The notes under the pieces are model-generated. The model was not told the origin of the DNA. It did no database searches and saw only the letters and a list, made by a program, of their open reading frames with translations. From Flavobacteriales bacterium (lineage in GTDB: Bacteria; Bacteroidota; Bacteroidia; Flavobacteriales_F; PHOS-HE28), in the NCBI GenBank assembly GCA_016719225.1, contig JADKAN010000001.1:1-64000 (forward strand): DNA of 64,000 nucleotides. Direction: 5' to 3'. This document shows positions 27,398 to 37,215 of this stretch, piece after piece; the first letter of the stretch is position 1, and each line of letters begins with the position of its first letter. A program made the position numbers and the translations under genes.

Positions 27398-29667
27398 GGA
27401 CGATGAAGGTTTTCCCATTGGCCATAGCGGGCTGTATGCTCCTGCTTTCTGCCTGTACCGGTATGAAATATGCCACCGAAGAGAAGCCTTTGTTCACCGG
27501 CTTCACCGTGGAATGGACGGAACCTCCCGTTAAGGACAAGAAGGCCATCACCCATGAACTGGAAAATTTGGTCAAGCCGGCACCGAACAACAGTATTTTC
27601 GGACTGCGGCCCACCGTGGCTTTGCACAACAGTGTGAAGGAGCCGAAAAAGACCAAAAGCTTCGCCAATCTCCTGCGCAACAAGATCGGCTCAGCACCGG
27701 TCTACCTCGCCGATGTGCCCGTGGCCGATATCAAGGGTGCGATCGTGAACCGGTTGAACAATCATGGCTATTTCGGAGCGGTAAGCGATTTCACCATCGA
27801 ACGCAACAAGCGTAAGGCCACGATCACCTTCACAGCATCAGCGGGCACCCCTGACCGGATCCGCAGCATTGCTTACGCTGACAGCAGCGATGCCTTGAAC
27901 AAGCAGATCGCCTTGTCACGCAAGGGTTCGGACGTTAAGCCAGGCGACCTGTACGACCTTGGTGCATTGAAGGTCGAGCGGTTGCGCGTTACCGGTAGGT
28001 TGCGCAATAAGGGTTGGTGGTTGCTGAAGGACGATGACCTTGAGTTCACGGCCGATACTTCCGTAGGAGGTCATTTGTTGGACCTGGGACTTCGTGTAAA
28101 GTCAACCACGGAGGAGAAGGTGCTGCGCAGGTATTTCATCGGTGATATTTATGTCCACGGTGACCATGATGCGCTGTTGACGCCCAATGATACCGTGCGG
28201 GTCGATAGCCTTTACTACATCAACACCCTGAACAGTTTTAGGCCGTCCACCATCACCAGGGGCGTCTTCCTTGGAAAGGGTAAACATTATTCGGAACGTA
28301 ACGAGAACACAACTGTACGCTACCTCTCAAGCTACGGTGTGTTCAAGAGCGTCAACGTGGAATACACGGAGGACAGCTTGAAGCCCGGCGTGCTGAAAAC
28401 AGATGTGCTGCTAACGCCCATGAAGCGATGGACGCTGTTCACCGAATTGAACGCCATCGCCAAGAGCAACAATTTCGTGGGGCCGGGCCTGCGGACGGGT
28501 TTCAAGGACCGGGATGTATTCCGCGGCGCGGAAATATTCACTGCCGACCTCAACGGCCGTTTCGAGACACAGGTTGCTGGAGCACAGAAGGGGACCAACG
28601 CCTATGAACTCGGAGCAAAGACGGCGCTCCAATTCCCGCGTATCGTACCGTTCCATTTTTTCCGCACCGCACGAGCATCCGTGCCTACCACGCGCATCGA
28701 GCTGGGCTACGGCATTTTTCGGCGTATCAACCTGTATGGTCTAGAATCCTTCAATACATCCTTGAACTACAATTGGAAGCAGAACCCGCGCGTGTGGCAT
28801 GAGGTGAACCTGATCGACGTGAGCTATAACAAGCTCTATTATTCCTCCGATGATTTCACCGCCTTCCTCAATGACAATCCGGCCGTGCAGCGCAGTTTCG
28901 AACAGCAGTTCATTGTCGGGGCAGGGTACACGTTCACTATTTCCAGCAAGCACACCAAATACTTACAGGGTTGGGTGCTGGCCAGCTTCGGGGTTGACGA
29001 GTCGGGCAATCTCCCTTCAGCCTTGTTGCGCTCCAGCGGTCCGCGCCCGGATGATGGATATAAATTGTTCGGCACCACTTTCTCACAATACGTGCGGTTC
29101 CGCCCAGAAGTGCGGTATTACCAGCCGCTGGGCCCACGTGGTGCCCAAATGGCAAGCCGGGTGCAAGTGAATTTCGGTCTGCCCTACGGTAACTCCGAAG
29201 TGCTGCCTTACGTGAAGCAGTTCTTCAGTGGCGGTACGAACAGCCTGCGCGCCTTCCGCGCTCGGGCCGTGGGACCCGGTAGTTTCTTGGCCAGCGACAG
29301 CAGTAGCGCGATCCTGACCGACCAGACCGGCGACATCAAATTCGAGATCAACTCGGAATACCGCTTCACCATCGCAGGCTATTTCAAGGGTGCGCTCTTC
29401 GCGGACGCGGGCAATATCTGGTTGGTGAATCCCGATCCGAAAAGGCCCGGGGGCGTGTTCAAATGGCCGGACGCATTGGATGAAATGGCTCTTGGCGCTG
29501 GGTTCGGCCTTCGTTTCGATCCACAGGTGATCGTGGTGCGATTGGACCTCGCCACCCCTTTGCGCGACCCTTCGCTGCCCAAGGGTGACCGTTGGGTTTT
29601 CGATGACCTGAAGCCGAAGTTCTTCGACAACGTGATCTTCAACATTGCGATCGGGTATCCGTTCTAA
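27394..29667 (+). CDS. tamL: TamL: lipid-anchored TamA/BamA-family outer-membrane protein
   Basis: An Omp85-superfamily outer-membrane protein of 757 residues. The N-terminus is a type II signal peptide with lipobox LLSAC (Cys near residue 20), the feature that separates Bacteroidota TamL from ordinary TamA. POTRA-like repeats occupy about 35-330 (IVNRLNNHGYFGAVSDFTIE, KVERLRVTGRLRNKGWWLL, VRYLSSYGVFKSVNVEY). A 16-strand D15-type barrel follows, with SGGTNSLRAFRARAVGPGSF and LALGAGFG-type closing strands and a terminal aromatic residue (IAIGYPF). Overlap with tamB means the two proteins are made together. The pair connects the inner and outer membranes. Confidence 0.92.
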   Translation: MRTMKVFPLAIAGCMLLLSACTGMKYATEEKPLFTGFTVEWTEPPVKDKKAITHELENLVKPAPNNSIFGLRPTVALHNSVKEPKKTKSFANLLRNKIGSAPVYLADVPVADIKGAIVNRLNNHGYFGAVSDFTIERNKRKATITFTASAGTPDRIRSIAYADSSDALNKQIALSRKGSDVKPGDLYDLGALKVERLRVTGRLRNKGWWLLKDDDLEFTADTSVGGHLLDLGLRVKSTTEEKVLRRYFIGDIYVHGDHDALLTPNDTVRVDSLYYINTLNSFRPSTITRGVFLGKGKHYSERNENTTVRYLSSYGVFKSVNVEYTEDSLKPGVLKTDVLLTPMKRWTLFTELNAIAKSNNFVGPGLRTGFKDRDVFRGAEIFTADLNGRFETQVAGAQKGTNAYELGAKTALQFPRIVPFHFFRTARASVPTTRIELGYGIFRRINLYGLESFNTSLNYNWKQNPRVWHEVNLIDVSYNKLYYSSDDFTAFLNDNPAVQRSFEQQFIVGAGYTFTISSKHTKYLQGWVLASFGVDESGNLPSALLRSSGPRPDDGYKLFGTTFSQYVRFRPEVRYYQPLGPRGAQMASRVQVNFGLPYGNSEVLPYVKQFFSGGTNSLRAFRARAVGPGSFLASDSSSAILTDQTGDIKFEINSEYRFTIAGYFKGALFADAGNIWLVNPDPKRPGGVFKWPDALDEMALGAGFGLRFDPQVIVVRLDLATPLRDPSLPKGDRWVFDDLKPKFFDNVIFNIAIGYPF

Positions 29668-29794
29668 GGCTTGTAAGGTTATTTACCACGGCCGCACAGA
29701 GACACTGAGAATGCGTTCATCAGTGGTCGGAGGTGCCCATGGATCGGACCTACGCCGACCGCTGACCGCCACTGCCAACTGCTGCTGCCAACAG

Positions 29795-30598
29795 TTACCT
29801 ACCGTTATCAACTGCCTTCCGGACGCTGCCGTATTTTTTCAATAGCCCGTTCGCGGTGTCGTAATCCACGCCCAGCCCGTCCATCACCATGCGGGTTCCA
29901 CGGTCAACGAGCTTATTGTTGCTCAGCTGCATGTCCACCATCCGGTTGCCCTTTACGCGGCCCAGCTTGATCATCACACTGGTGCTGATCATGTTCAGGA
30001 GCAGCTTTTGCGCGGTGCCGCTCTTCATCCGTGTGCTCCCCGTAACGAATTCCGGGCCTACGATGGCAACGATCGGAAATTCGCAGGCCTGCGTTACCGG
30101 GCTGTCCGGATTGCAGGTGATGCAGGCCGTAAGCACACCGGCTTTACGCGCACTATTCAACGCACCAAGGACATACGGCGTCCCACCGCTCGCAGCGATG
30201 CCGATCACCGTGTCCTCCGTGCCGATGGCATGTTCCTGCAGGTCCGTCCAGCCTTGGGCCGTGTCATCCTCGGCGAATTCGACCGCCTTGCGGATCGCGG
30301 CGTCGCCACCGGCGATAAGGCCGATCACCATACCGTGGGGAACGCCGAAGGTGGGTGGGCATTCGCTCGCATCCACAATGCCGAGCCTGCCGCTGGTGCC
30401 CGCCCCGATGTAGAAAAGGCGGCCGCCCCGCTGCATGCGCGCAGCGATCGCGTCGATCAACGGTCCCATGGCTGGAATGCACATTTCGACGGCCTCCGCG
30501 ACACTGCGGTCCTCCGCGTTGATGTTCCGCAGTAACTCATCCGTGGACATGTGTTCCAAGTGGTCGTAGCGGGAAGGGGATTCGGTGATGCGGGCCAT
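29795..30598 (-). CDS. murQ: N-acetylmuramic acid 6-phosphate etherase MurQ
   Basis: A cytoplasmic enzyme of 267 residues that cleaves the lactyl ether of MurNAc 6-phosphate to give GlcNAc 6-phosphate and D-lactate in peptidoglycan recycling. It is a SIS-domain protein: FYIGAGTSGRLG (63-73) binds the sugar phosphate, ASECPPTF (Glu79) provides the catalytic acid/base, and IGIAASGGTPYVLGAL and GSTRMKSGTAQKLLLNM complete the signature. I use ATG 30598; a longer reading frame upstream would overlap the divergent glycosyltransferase. Convergent with tamL across a 127-base gap with no clear terminator. Confidence 0.95.
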   Translation of the reverse strand: MARITESPSRYDHLEHMSTDELLRNINAEDRSVAEAVEMCIPAMGPLIDAIAARMQRGGRLFYIGAGTSGRLGIVDASECPPTFGVPHGMVIGLIAGGDAAIRKAVEFAEDDTAQGWTDLQEHAIGTEDTVIGIAASGGTPYVLGALNSARKAGVLTACITCNPDSPVTQACEFPIVAIVGPEFVTGSTRMKSGTAQKLLLNMISTSVMIKLGRVKGNRMVDMQLSNNKLVDRGTRMVMDGLGVDYDTANGLLKKYGSVRKAVDNGR

Positions 30599-30690
30599 GG
30601 TGCTGGTGAACGGGACGAAGGTGCAGAGAAATACGGCTCCGGAAGTTGCCCTTGCTTTAGTTTTGGCGGCGGCACGCGCCGGATCTTTGA

Positions 30691-32202
30691 ATGGCCAACG
30701 AGTTGAGCCCCACCCGCCGAAAAAGGCATGGATCGAACGGTCCTTCCAATTGGTGGAGCGAGCTGCGAAAATTGCGATCACGCACCGGAGCATCGCATGG
30801 ACGCTTCGTGCTGCTGGTGCTGGTGATCGGAGCACTCTTCCGCATCTACGCCATGAAGGGCGCCGTGACGGAGGACGAAGCGACGGGCTATGTCAATTAC
30901 GTTTCACAGGGGTTTGCCGAGATCTTCACGTCGCCGCCCACGGCCGGACACCACCTGCTATATGCGTTTTTCGCGCGCATCTCCTGCCTGATCTTCGGGG
31001 TGCATGAATGGAGCCTGCGCCTGCCGGCATTGATCGCGGGTATTTTCTTACTTCCGTTGCTGTACCTCTTCACGCGCTTGGTCTTCAACCGGCATATCGC
31101 AGTGATCGCACTGTGCCTTGCGGCGGTAAGCGGTCCCATGGTGGAGCTTTCCGCCTTGGCCTATGGCTACACGCTCGGGTGGTGCTGCATGCTTGCCGCC
31201 TTGCTTGCCGCCCGCCACTTTGTAAAGCACGAAAGTCCGCAGGCGGCTTTTTGGATGGCGGCCTTCAGCGCGTTGGCCGTTTGGTCCTCACCGTCCATGG
31301 TCTACGCGGCGGGCATGACCTACCTCTGGACCTTGATGTTGTTGGCCGCGGCTTACAAGACAACACTGCGGAGAAGGACGGTGGGGTGGGCTATTTCAGC
31401 CGCGACCACCCTGTTTTTGCTCGTGCTGTTCTATTTGCCGGTGATCATGCGCCACGGACTGGATCCCCTTTTGCATCCTCCTTCTTCGGAAGACCGCTCC
31501 TGGGCGGGTTTCGTGAACGTGCAGCAGGACCGCGCTTTCGATCTATGGATCTATTTCACGGCGACGGCTCCCACAATGCTGGCCGCGATCTCCGCCATTT
31601 CGGTAGGATATGCCGCCTACACCAGTACCAAATACCGGTTCCTGCTGTTCTCGCTGATCCTGTGCACTGTACCGTTCGTTCTCATCCAGCGTACGGTGGC
31701 ACCACCGCAGGACTGGGCATTCGTGCTTCCCGTGCTACATATCGGTAATGCCATCGGCATCTTCCTCCTGCTCAAGTTGGTCCGGGATAAGCTGTGGCCC
31801 ACCCTGTCCGAACCAAAGCGCACGCTCATCACAGGGACCGCGGTGCTGGCTGTTTTCGGCACCACCTGCGCATTGGGCCGTCCTGAAGCCATGGGCCGAT
31901 ACCCGGAAGCACGGAACGCGGCCGAATGGATCGCGGTAAACGCACGCCCGGGTGACCGCGTCGCAGTGGCCGATCCGTGGCAAACGCCGGTGGCCTTCCA
32001 ACTGGCCTGCCTGAAAGTTCCGCCGGTGGTACTTGGTCCCGGAAAGCCTGAAGCGGATGGGAACTGCTTCGTGCTGGTAAGCGCCAGTAACGGCCAAACG
32101 CCTACCTCGGTGCTCGAAGATGCGGAGCTTCAACGCACGGCGACAGGCTTCGAGCCCATGCTCCAATGGCAGCGCTTGGAACTGTTCCGCTGCAGCCGTT
32201 AA
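30691..32202 (+). CDS. Glycosyltransferase family 39-like membrane protein
   Basis: A polytopic membrane protein of 503 residues. A basic N-terminal tail of 40 residues (PTRRKRHGSN) precedes helix 1. The acidic loop motif AVTEDEATGYVNYV (about 58-71) and the next loop (TAGHHLLYAFFARI) match the ArnT/PMT layout also seen at 13208-14632, but the two proteins are not close. About ten hydrophobic helices and a soluble C-terminal domain with ARPGDRVAVADPWQTP follow. It transfers sugars from a polyprenyl carrier on the outer face of the inner membrane; acceptor unknown. Confidence 0.8.
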   Translation: MANELSPTRRKRHGSNGPSNWWSELRKLRSRTGASHGRFVLLVLVIGALFRIYAMKGAVTEDEATGYVNYVSQGFAEIFTSPPTAGHHLLYAFFARISCLIFGVHEWSLRLPALIAGIFLLPLLYLFTRLVFNRHIAVIALCLAAVSGPMVELSALAYGYTLGWCCMLAALLAARHFVKHESPQAAFWMAAFSALAVWSSPSMVYAAGMTYLWTLMLLAAAYKTTLRRRTVGWAISAATTLFLLVLFYLPVIMRHGLDPLLHPPSSEDRSWAGFVNVQQDRAFDLWIYFTATAPTMLAAISAISVGYAAYTSTKYRFLLFSLILCTVPFVLIQRTVAPPQDWAFVLPVLHIGNAIGIFLLLKLVRDKLWPTLSEPKRTLITGTAVLAVFGTTCALGRPEAMGRYPEARNAAEWIAVNARPGDRVAVADPWQTPVAFQLACLKVPPVVLGPGKPEADGNCFVLVSASNGQTPTSVLEDAELQRTATGFEPMLQWQRLELFRCSR

Positions 32203-32286
32203 CGACGATCGGAAAAGATCCCGGAACTTCGCGGCCCCGGAACCAAGGCCCGTCGGGCAAAAGGTTACTGGGAAACAACGCTGAAC

Positions 32287-33943
32287 ATGGCAGAAGAAGG
32301 ACGTCAGGTCATTTACAATATGGTGAAGGTGGGCAAGACATTGCCTACCGGAAAGACCATTCTCAAGGACATCTACCTCGGCTTCTACTACGGGGCCAAG
32401 ATCGGCATCCTCGGTCTCAACGGATCGGGAAAGTCCACCCTGATGCGCATCATCGCCGGCAAGGAGACCGACTTCCAGGGCGACGTGCATATCACCCCCG
32501 GCTTCAGCGTGGGCCATTTGGAACAGGAACCGGTGCTGGACGAAAGCAAGACCGTGATCGAGATCGTGCGCGAAGGCGTGCAGCCCATCATGGACCTGCT
32601 GAAGGAATATGAGGACGTGAACAACAAGTTCGCCGACCCCGAAGTGCTGGAGGACCCGGACAAGATGGAGAAGCTCATCAACCGGCAGGGCGTGCTCCAG
32701 GACCAGATCGAAGCGCAAGGTGCGTGGGAGATCGACCAGAAGCTGGACATCGCCATGGATGCGTTGCGTTGTCCTGAGCCGGACGCCAAGATCAGCATCC
32801 TCTCCGGCGGTGAGCGGCGCCGCGTAGCGTTGTGCCGCCTGTTGCTACAAGCCCCGGACATCCTGCTGTTGGACGAACCCACCAACCACTTGGACGCCGA
32901 AAGCGTGGCTTGGCTGGAGCAGCACCTGCATAGCTACAAGGGAACCGTGATCGCCATTACCCACGACCGCTACTTCCTCGATAACGTGGCGGGCTGGATC
33001 CTCGAGCTGGACCGTGGAGAGGGCATTCCCTACAAGGGCAATTACACCAACTGGCTGGAGCAGAAGACCGCCCGCCTCACCTTGGAGGAGAAGACCGAGA
33101 GCAAGCGCAACCGCATCCTGAAGCAGGAATTGGAATGGGTGCGCAGCAATGCCAAGGCGCGCCGCACCAAGAGCAAGGCCCGCTTGGAGAACTATGAGAA
33201 GATGCAGGGCGAGACCGTGAAGGAGAAGGAATCCAAGCTGGAGATCTTCATCCCCAATGGCCAGCGCTTGGGCGATAAGGTGATCGAGTTCAAAGGCGTG
33301 TCCAAGGCCTTCGGCGACCGCGTACTTTTTGAGGACGTGAGCTTCACCCTACCACCCGCCGGCATCGTCGGCATCATCGGGCCCAACGGTGCAGGTAAGA
33401 CCACCATGTTCCGCATGGTGATGGGAGAGGAGAAGCCCGATGCGGGTACCATCACCTTGGGCGATACCGTCCAGATCGCTTACGTGGACCAAGCGCACAA
33501 GGACCTTTCGCCGGATAAGTCCGTGTGGGAAGTGCTGAGCAACAGCCAGGAGATGATGACCATTGGTGGCACGCTGGTGAACAGCCGCGCCTACCTCGCG
33601 CGCTTCAACTTCACCGGGACCGACCAGAACAAAGAAGGTGGGCGTGCTCTCCGGCGGGGAACGCAACCGCCTGCACCTCGCGATGACGCTGAAGAACGGC
33701 AGCAACGTGCTGCTGCTTGACGAACCGACCAACGACCTGGACGTGAACACGCTCCGGGCCTTGGAGGAAGGCATCCAGGATTACAGCGGCTGCGCGGTGA
33801 TCATCAGCCACGATCGCTGGTTCCTGGACCGTGTCTGCACGCACATCCTCGCCTTTGAAGGCGACAGCAACGTGTACTGGTTTGAAGGCAGCTTCAGCGA
33901 CTACGAGGAGAACTACAAGAAGCGGGGGGGAGTGCCCAAGTGA
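32287..33943 (+). CDS. ettA: EttA, ABC-F energy-dependent translational throttle protein (frameshift, altered 3' end)
   Basis: A ribosome-binding ABC-F ATPase of about 550 residues that gates the first elongation step according to energy state. Domain 1: Walker A GLNGSGKST, signature LSGGERRR, Walker B LLLDEPTNHLD. Linker (Lys/Arg-rich, residues about 250-320). Domain 2: GPNGAGKTT, then the frame breaks at 33631-33636 (DQNK/EGGRAL). It resumes in the next frame as VGVLSGGERNRLHLAMTL and LLLDEPTNDLD; removing one base restores it. The last codons are also abnormal: ENYKKRGGVPK then stop at 33943, instead of ENYKKRVGDVVPKRLKYRKLVRG as encoded at 34153-34229. Whether the tail is a real duplication scar or an assembly fault is open. 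Confidence 0.9.
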
Positions 33944-33960
33944 AGCGGACTGGTGGGGGT
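33892..33960 (+). repeat. Degenerate copy of the ettA 3' end (copy A)
   Basis: This stretch aligns with 34139-34229 from CAGCTTCAGCGACTACGAGG through the stop region, but several short blocks are missing. AGTGCCCAAG is followed directly by TGAAG, lacking CGCT; later TACC, AG and C are also absent. The pattern is of one sequence with many small deletions. It supplies the current stop of ettA. Confidence 0.65.
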
Positions 33961-34138
33961 GGCCAACCAGCTGCGCGGGGGCTGATAAACGCACCTACGC
34001 TGGTGTCACGGGGGGCGCGGGGTGCTCACCGGGTCGCACCTGTTTCGAGAGGGCAGGCTCTCTTTCAGGAGGAGGGCACCAACTGCAAAGAGGCCCTTAA
34101 ACTGGTGTCACCGCAATGGTTACCACCCCTTTAATGAT

Positions 34139-34229
34139 CAGCTTCAGCGACTACGAGGAGAACTACAAGAAGCGGGTAGGCGATGTAGTGCCCAAGCGCT
34201 TGAAGTACCGGAAGCTGGTGCGGGGGTGA
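34139..34229 (+). repeat. Intact-looking ettA 3' end (copy B)
   Basis: It encodes the expected EttA tail, SFSDYEENYKKRVGD then VVPKRLKYRKLVRG and TGA, about 180 bases after copy A and out of continuity with the gene. The ettA terminator at 34250-34278 follows. Bases 34153-34229 match 49257-49333 at 73 of 77 positions, all four differences being synonymous. Confidence 0.85.
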
Positions 34230-34249
34230 ACCCGAACGACCGCCAAGTA

Positions 34250-34278
34250 AAAAGCCCGGCGATGAGCCGGGCTTTTTT
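34250..34278 (+). terminator. Intrinsic terminator downstream of ettA tail
   Basis: A 9-bp stem AAGCCCGGC / GCCGGGCTT with loop GATGA is followed by TTTT. It lies 21 bases after the copy B stop codon and is most likely the original ettA terminator. Confidence 0.9.
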
Positions 34279-34372
34279 GCGTGTGTGGCACTTGGGAGCA
34301 GGTGGTTTCAGCCCTTTTGGTTTGTTTAGGCCGCTCTTTGGCGCATGCGGCTTTGGGCTCAGCGGCAGGGTA

Positions 34373-34400
34373 AGCGCACGAGCGTTTACGCTCGCGCGAG
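34373..34400. repeat. Short palindromic intergenic element
   Basis: GCACGAGCG, TTTA, CGCTCGCGC form a hairpin (arms CGAGCG / CGCTCG extended by GC-rich ends). It shares its core with the larger inverted repeat at 46991-47059 (GCGAGCG...CGCTCGTGC), so it appears to be a dispersed REP-like element of this genome. Confidence 0.5.
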
Positions 34401-34514
34401 ATTTATGGCAACCTCGTGCCGCAAGGCGTCTATTCCTACTACTGCTCCTTCCTCAACGGCGCCGGGAAGACCCTGGAACGAAAGGGGACGGTGACCTTTT
34501 TGCCGGGAATGTGA
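34395..34514 (+). pseudogene. Remnant of a T9SS type B sorting domain
   Basis: One frame reads YGNLVPQGVYSYYCSFLNGA then GKTLERKGTVTFLPGM and stops at 34512-34514. This is the closing motif of the gliding-motility C-terminal domain (G-x-L-V-P-x-G-V-Y-x-Y, then R-K-G-x-V-T). No start or upstream part of the gene is present; the palindromic element at 34373-34400 abuts its broken end. It is the last 39 codons of a lost surface-protein gene. Confidence 0.6.
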
Positions 34515-34645
34515 GGGGGGTGAGGTTCAAGCGCCTCAATTCCAAATTGGACTCAAGTTACTGAACTCTGCGACTGCCACCTATAATCGAATCATGCACT
34601 ACATTCACCCCAACAACTCCTTCACATATCAGACCCATTCACCAC

Positions 34646-37210
34646 ATGAGGCGATTTGCTACATTGCTCATAACCATTTGCTTTTTGACCCTTTGCACCA
34701 CTGCACAACCCTATGTGCCACCGGACCGCTACAATGAACCATACAAAAATGCGATCGGTTGGTTCGCCAATCAAGGCCAGATCATTGATGAGAACGGCAA
34801 CCACAGGAACGACATATTGCTGACGAGCTTGGGTTGTGTTCCCAAAGCCAGCCTTGGTAAATTTTCGCAGATATCCTTTTTATCCTATGCCCACGGCGCT
34901 ACTCCTACAGATTCGGTCACGGTGACACAGATCAAGATGCAGCCGGTTGGAACAAATGCACGCAAGGTGAACCCACAGGGGGTGGCGGTAAAGGACTGGT
35001 ACCAGAACTTCTATCTACCGCAGACCGCACCCTCCGGCGCGAGCCATGTACTGGGCTATAGCCGTGCGATATATGAAGATATTTACTCGGGGATCGACAT
35101 GCACTTCTACAGCGGAAGTGGTGGCCAGAAAATGGCCTTTGTCATGCGCCCTGGTTCTGATCCGAATGACCTAAAACTCTTGTTCACAGGGCAAGACAGC
35201 CTTCTGGTGGATCTCTGGGGAAATTTGAGGGCCTATTACAATGGACAATTTTACGTGCTACCGCAAGCTGTGGCATATCAGGTTGGATCGGGGAATAGCA
35301 TTATCCCGGTAAATTGGTCCACCAGTTATGTGATCATTGAGGGCGGTGGTGTGGTGAGATTGAATTTTAGCAGTTACGATTCCACACTTCCACTTGTTTT
35401 CCAAGTTGGTGCACTGCCATCCTTGGGTCCGGCCACCCTGGATAACTTATGCTGGTCCACTTACCTAGGGGGGACCAATTACGACCAAATAAATGCCAGT
35501 GCGTTGGACGCAACGGGGAATTATTTCGTTACAGGTAGCACAGCGAGTGATTTTAATACTATCCCTAACAACCCGGGGAACACCACGATCAATGGAGGGC
35601 AAGTAGTGCTCGTTGCACGGTTCCATGACGACTACCATCTTGATTGGCTTACCTATTATGGCGCAGCAAACAGTGGGCAGTCCGGCAATGCGATTGTGGC
35701 ACGAGAAGTTGGGGCGGAGCGCATCTACGTTGGTGGATACACATATGGATCAAACCTTATTGGGGCGGTTGAAACCGGCGCATATAATCTCCAAACCGTG
35801 TCGCCAGGTGACTATTCTCGTGCATTTATTGCAAAATTCGATGTGACTGGCGCACTGTTTTGGAGTACCTACTTCGGCAATGGCCAATCGGAGATCAGCG
35901 GTATGGATGTGGATCAAAATGGCCGGTTACACATAGTGGGCTATTCCAATAACCAAGGCATACCCGTTACCACCTTAGCGGGTGCGACAAGCTGGCCGTT
36001 CACGGGTACGACCACGAATACAATTATTGCGCGCTTCACCTCAGCCGATGCCTTGGAATGGTGTACGCCTTACAACAGCAGCGTTAATGCAATGGTCGAT
36101 GGTGGAGTGGGTGATATTAAGTGCTATGTGGGCGGGTTCTATGTTTCCAGCATAGCTTCATCCACCAGTCCAACAATAAATCCCGGAGGGGGAGCATACT
36201 TTCAGTCCGCAAATGGCGGTGGACGTGATTGTCTGCTTATGAAATTCAGTACTTCCGCTCAATGCAATTGGGCCTCTAAATTCGGGGGCAGTGGTGATGA
36301 CAAGCCAGGCATCAATAGCCTTACGGTCAATAAGTACGGTGATCTCTATTTCGTGGGTAGCACGGGTAGCGTTAGCGGCTTCCCGTTAGTGGACGATGGT
36401 GGCACTTTCGATAATTTCAATGGCGGTTATGACGGCTTCATTTCCATGATCCATCATGGCGACCTCGCATTGGCGTGGTCAACCTTTGTGAATGCCTTAC
36501 CCTATGCATCTTGCGTGGACGACCAGAGTCATTTTTTTGCGGTTGGGACCACCATAGGAAATTCGCCCGGTTCTGTTCCGTTGATCGACTATTCTCCGTA
36601 CTACAACCAATCAACGTATTATGGTCCAGGGGATGGAGTGATCTTGGGTTACCAAGTGGGCTTGGGCGGGGACCATCAACAATTCTACGGTACTTACTTC
36701 GGTGGTGAGCAAGGCGAGTCAGGTACAAGGGACCAAATAGCTACAACGGCTTGGGGTCTCAACCACCTGTATATAGCCGGCCTAACCTCGAAAGGACAGG
36801 ATGTCACAACATTTTTCCCGCTCGTCGATGCTGGTGCCCCAGCTTATTTTGATGGCACGTATCAGTTCGTGCCTTGGGGTACCAATTTGAACCAGAACAT
36901 AAGCGATGCATTCGTAGCATCTATTTGCACCGGCTTGGTGGATATTCTGGAATTGCCTGGAAATGCAAATCCCGCATTCGGTATTGGTCCCTTAAAGGGA
37001 GATGGTCGCAGCGTTTTCGGATTGCCTGATGGCCAAGTGCAACTACAACTCTTTGACGCAACCGGCCGGTTGATCGCTACTGAACTGGTTGTTTCCTTCG
37101 GCGGCCGTGCACAAATGCACATCGGCATTGAAGTGGCTGGCATGTATATAGTGCAGGCCATATCCAAGGATTACCAAGCAGCAGGGCGCTTCGTTTCTAC
37201 ACCGAACTAA
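34646..37210 (+). CDS. T9SS type A cargo protein with SBBP-type beta-propeller repeats
   Basis: A predicted secreted protein of 854 residues. A signal peptide (MRRFATLLITICFLTLCTTAQ) is followed by a domain of about 240 residues typical of SBBP-repeat proteins (GWFANQGQIIDENGN, GIDMHFYSGSGGQKMAF). SBBP propeller repeats then run to about 770 (CWSTYLGGTNYDQINASALD, GNYFVTGST, FGGSGDDKPGINSLTVNKYG). The final 75 residues are a type A sorting domain (VQLQLFDATGRLIATELVV, GMYIVQAISK). That domain is nearly the same as in the next gene, 5 bases downstream, so both are secreted by T9SS and probably expressed together. GC is visibly lower than in ettA. Role unknown; adhesion or glycan binding is possible. 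Confidence 0.85.
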   Translation: MRRFATLLITICFLTLCTTAQPYVPPDRYNEPYKNAIGWFANQGQIIDENGNHRNDILLTSLGCVPKASLGKFSQISFLSYAHGATPTDSVTVTQIKMQPVGTNARKVNPQGVAVKDWYQNFYLPQTAPSGASHVLGYSRAIYEDIYSGIDMHFYSGSGGQKMAFVMRPGSDPNDLKLLFTGQDSLLVDLWGNLRAYYNGQFYVLPQAVAYQVGSGNSIIPVNWSTSYVIIEGGGVVRLNFSSYDSTLPLVFQVGALPSLGPATLDNLCWSTYLGGTNYDQINASALDATGNYFVTGSTASDFNTIPNNPGNTTINGGQVVLVARFHDDYHLDWLTYYGAANSGQSGNAIVAREVGAERIYVGGYTYGSNLIGAVETGAYNLQTVSPGDYSRAFIAKFDVTGALFWSTYFGNGQSEISGMDVDQNGRLHIVGYSNNQGIPVTTLAGATSWPFTGTTTNTIIARFTSADALEWCTPYNSSVNAMVDGGVGDIKCYVGGFYVSSIASSTSPTINPGGGAYFQSANGGGRDCLLMKFSTSAQCNWASKFGGSGDDKPGINSLTVNKYGDLYFVGSTGSVSGFPLVDDGGTFDNFNGGYDGFISMIHHGDLALAWSTFVNALPYASCVDDQSHFFAVGTTIGNSPGSVPLIDYSPYYNQSTYYGPGDGVILGYQVGLGGDHQQFYGTYFGGEQGESGTRDQIATTAWGLNHLYIAGLTSKGQDVTTFFPLVDAGAPAYFDGTYQFVPWGTNLNQNISDAFVASICTGLVDILELPGNANPAFGIGPLKGDGRSVFGLPDGQVQLQLFDATGRLIATELVVSFGGRAQMHIGIEVAGMYIVQAISKDYQAAGRFVSTPN

Positions 37211-37215
37211 CCGAA

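Noticed and set aside
34022..34564. 180-codon ORF across the ettA tail copies
   Set aside because: It reads the ettA tail, terminator and T9SS remnant in a wrong frame; the meaningful frames are those given for copy B and the sorting-domain remnant.
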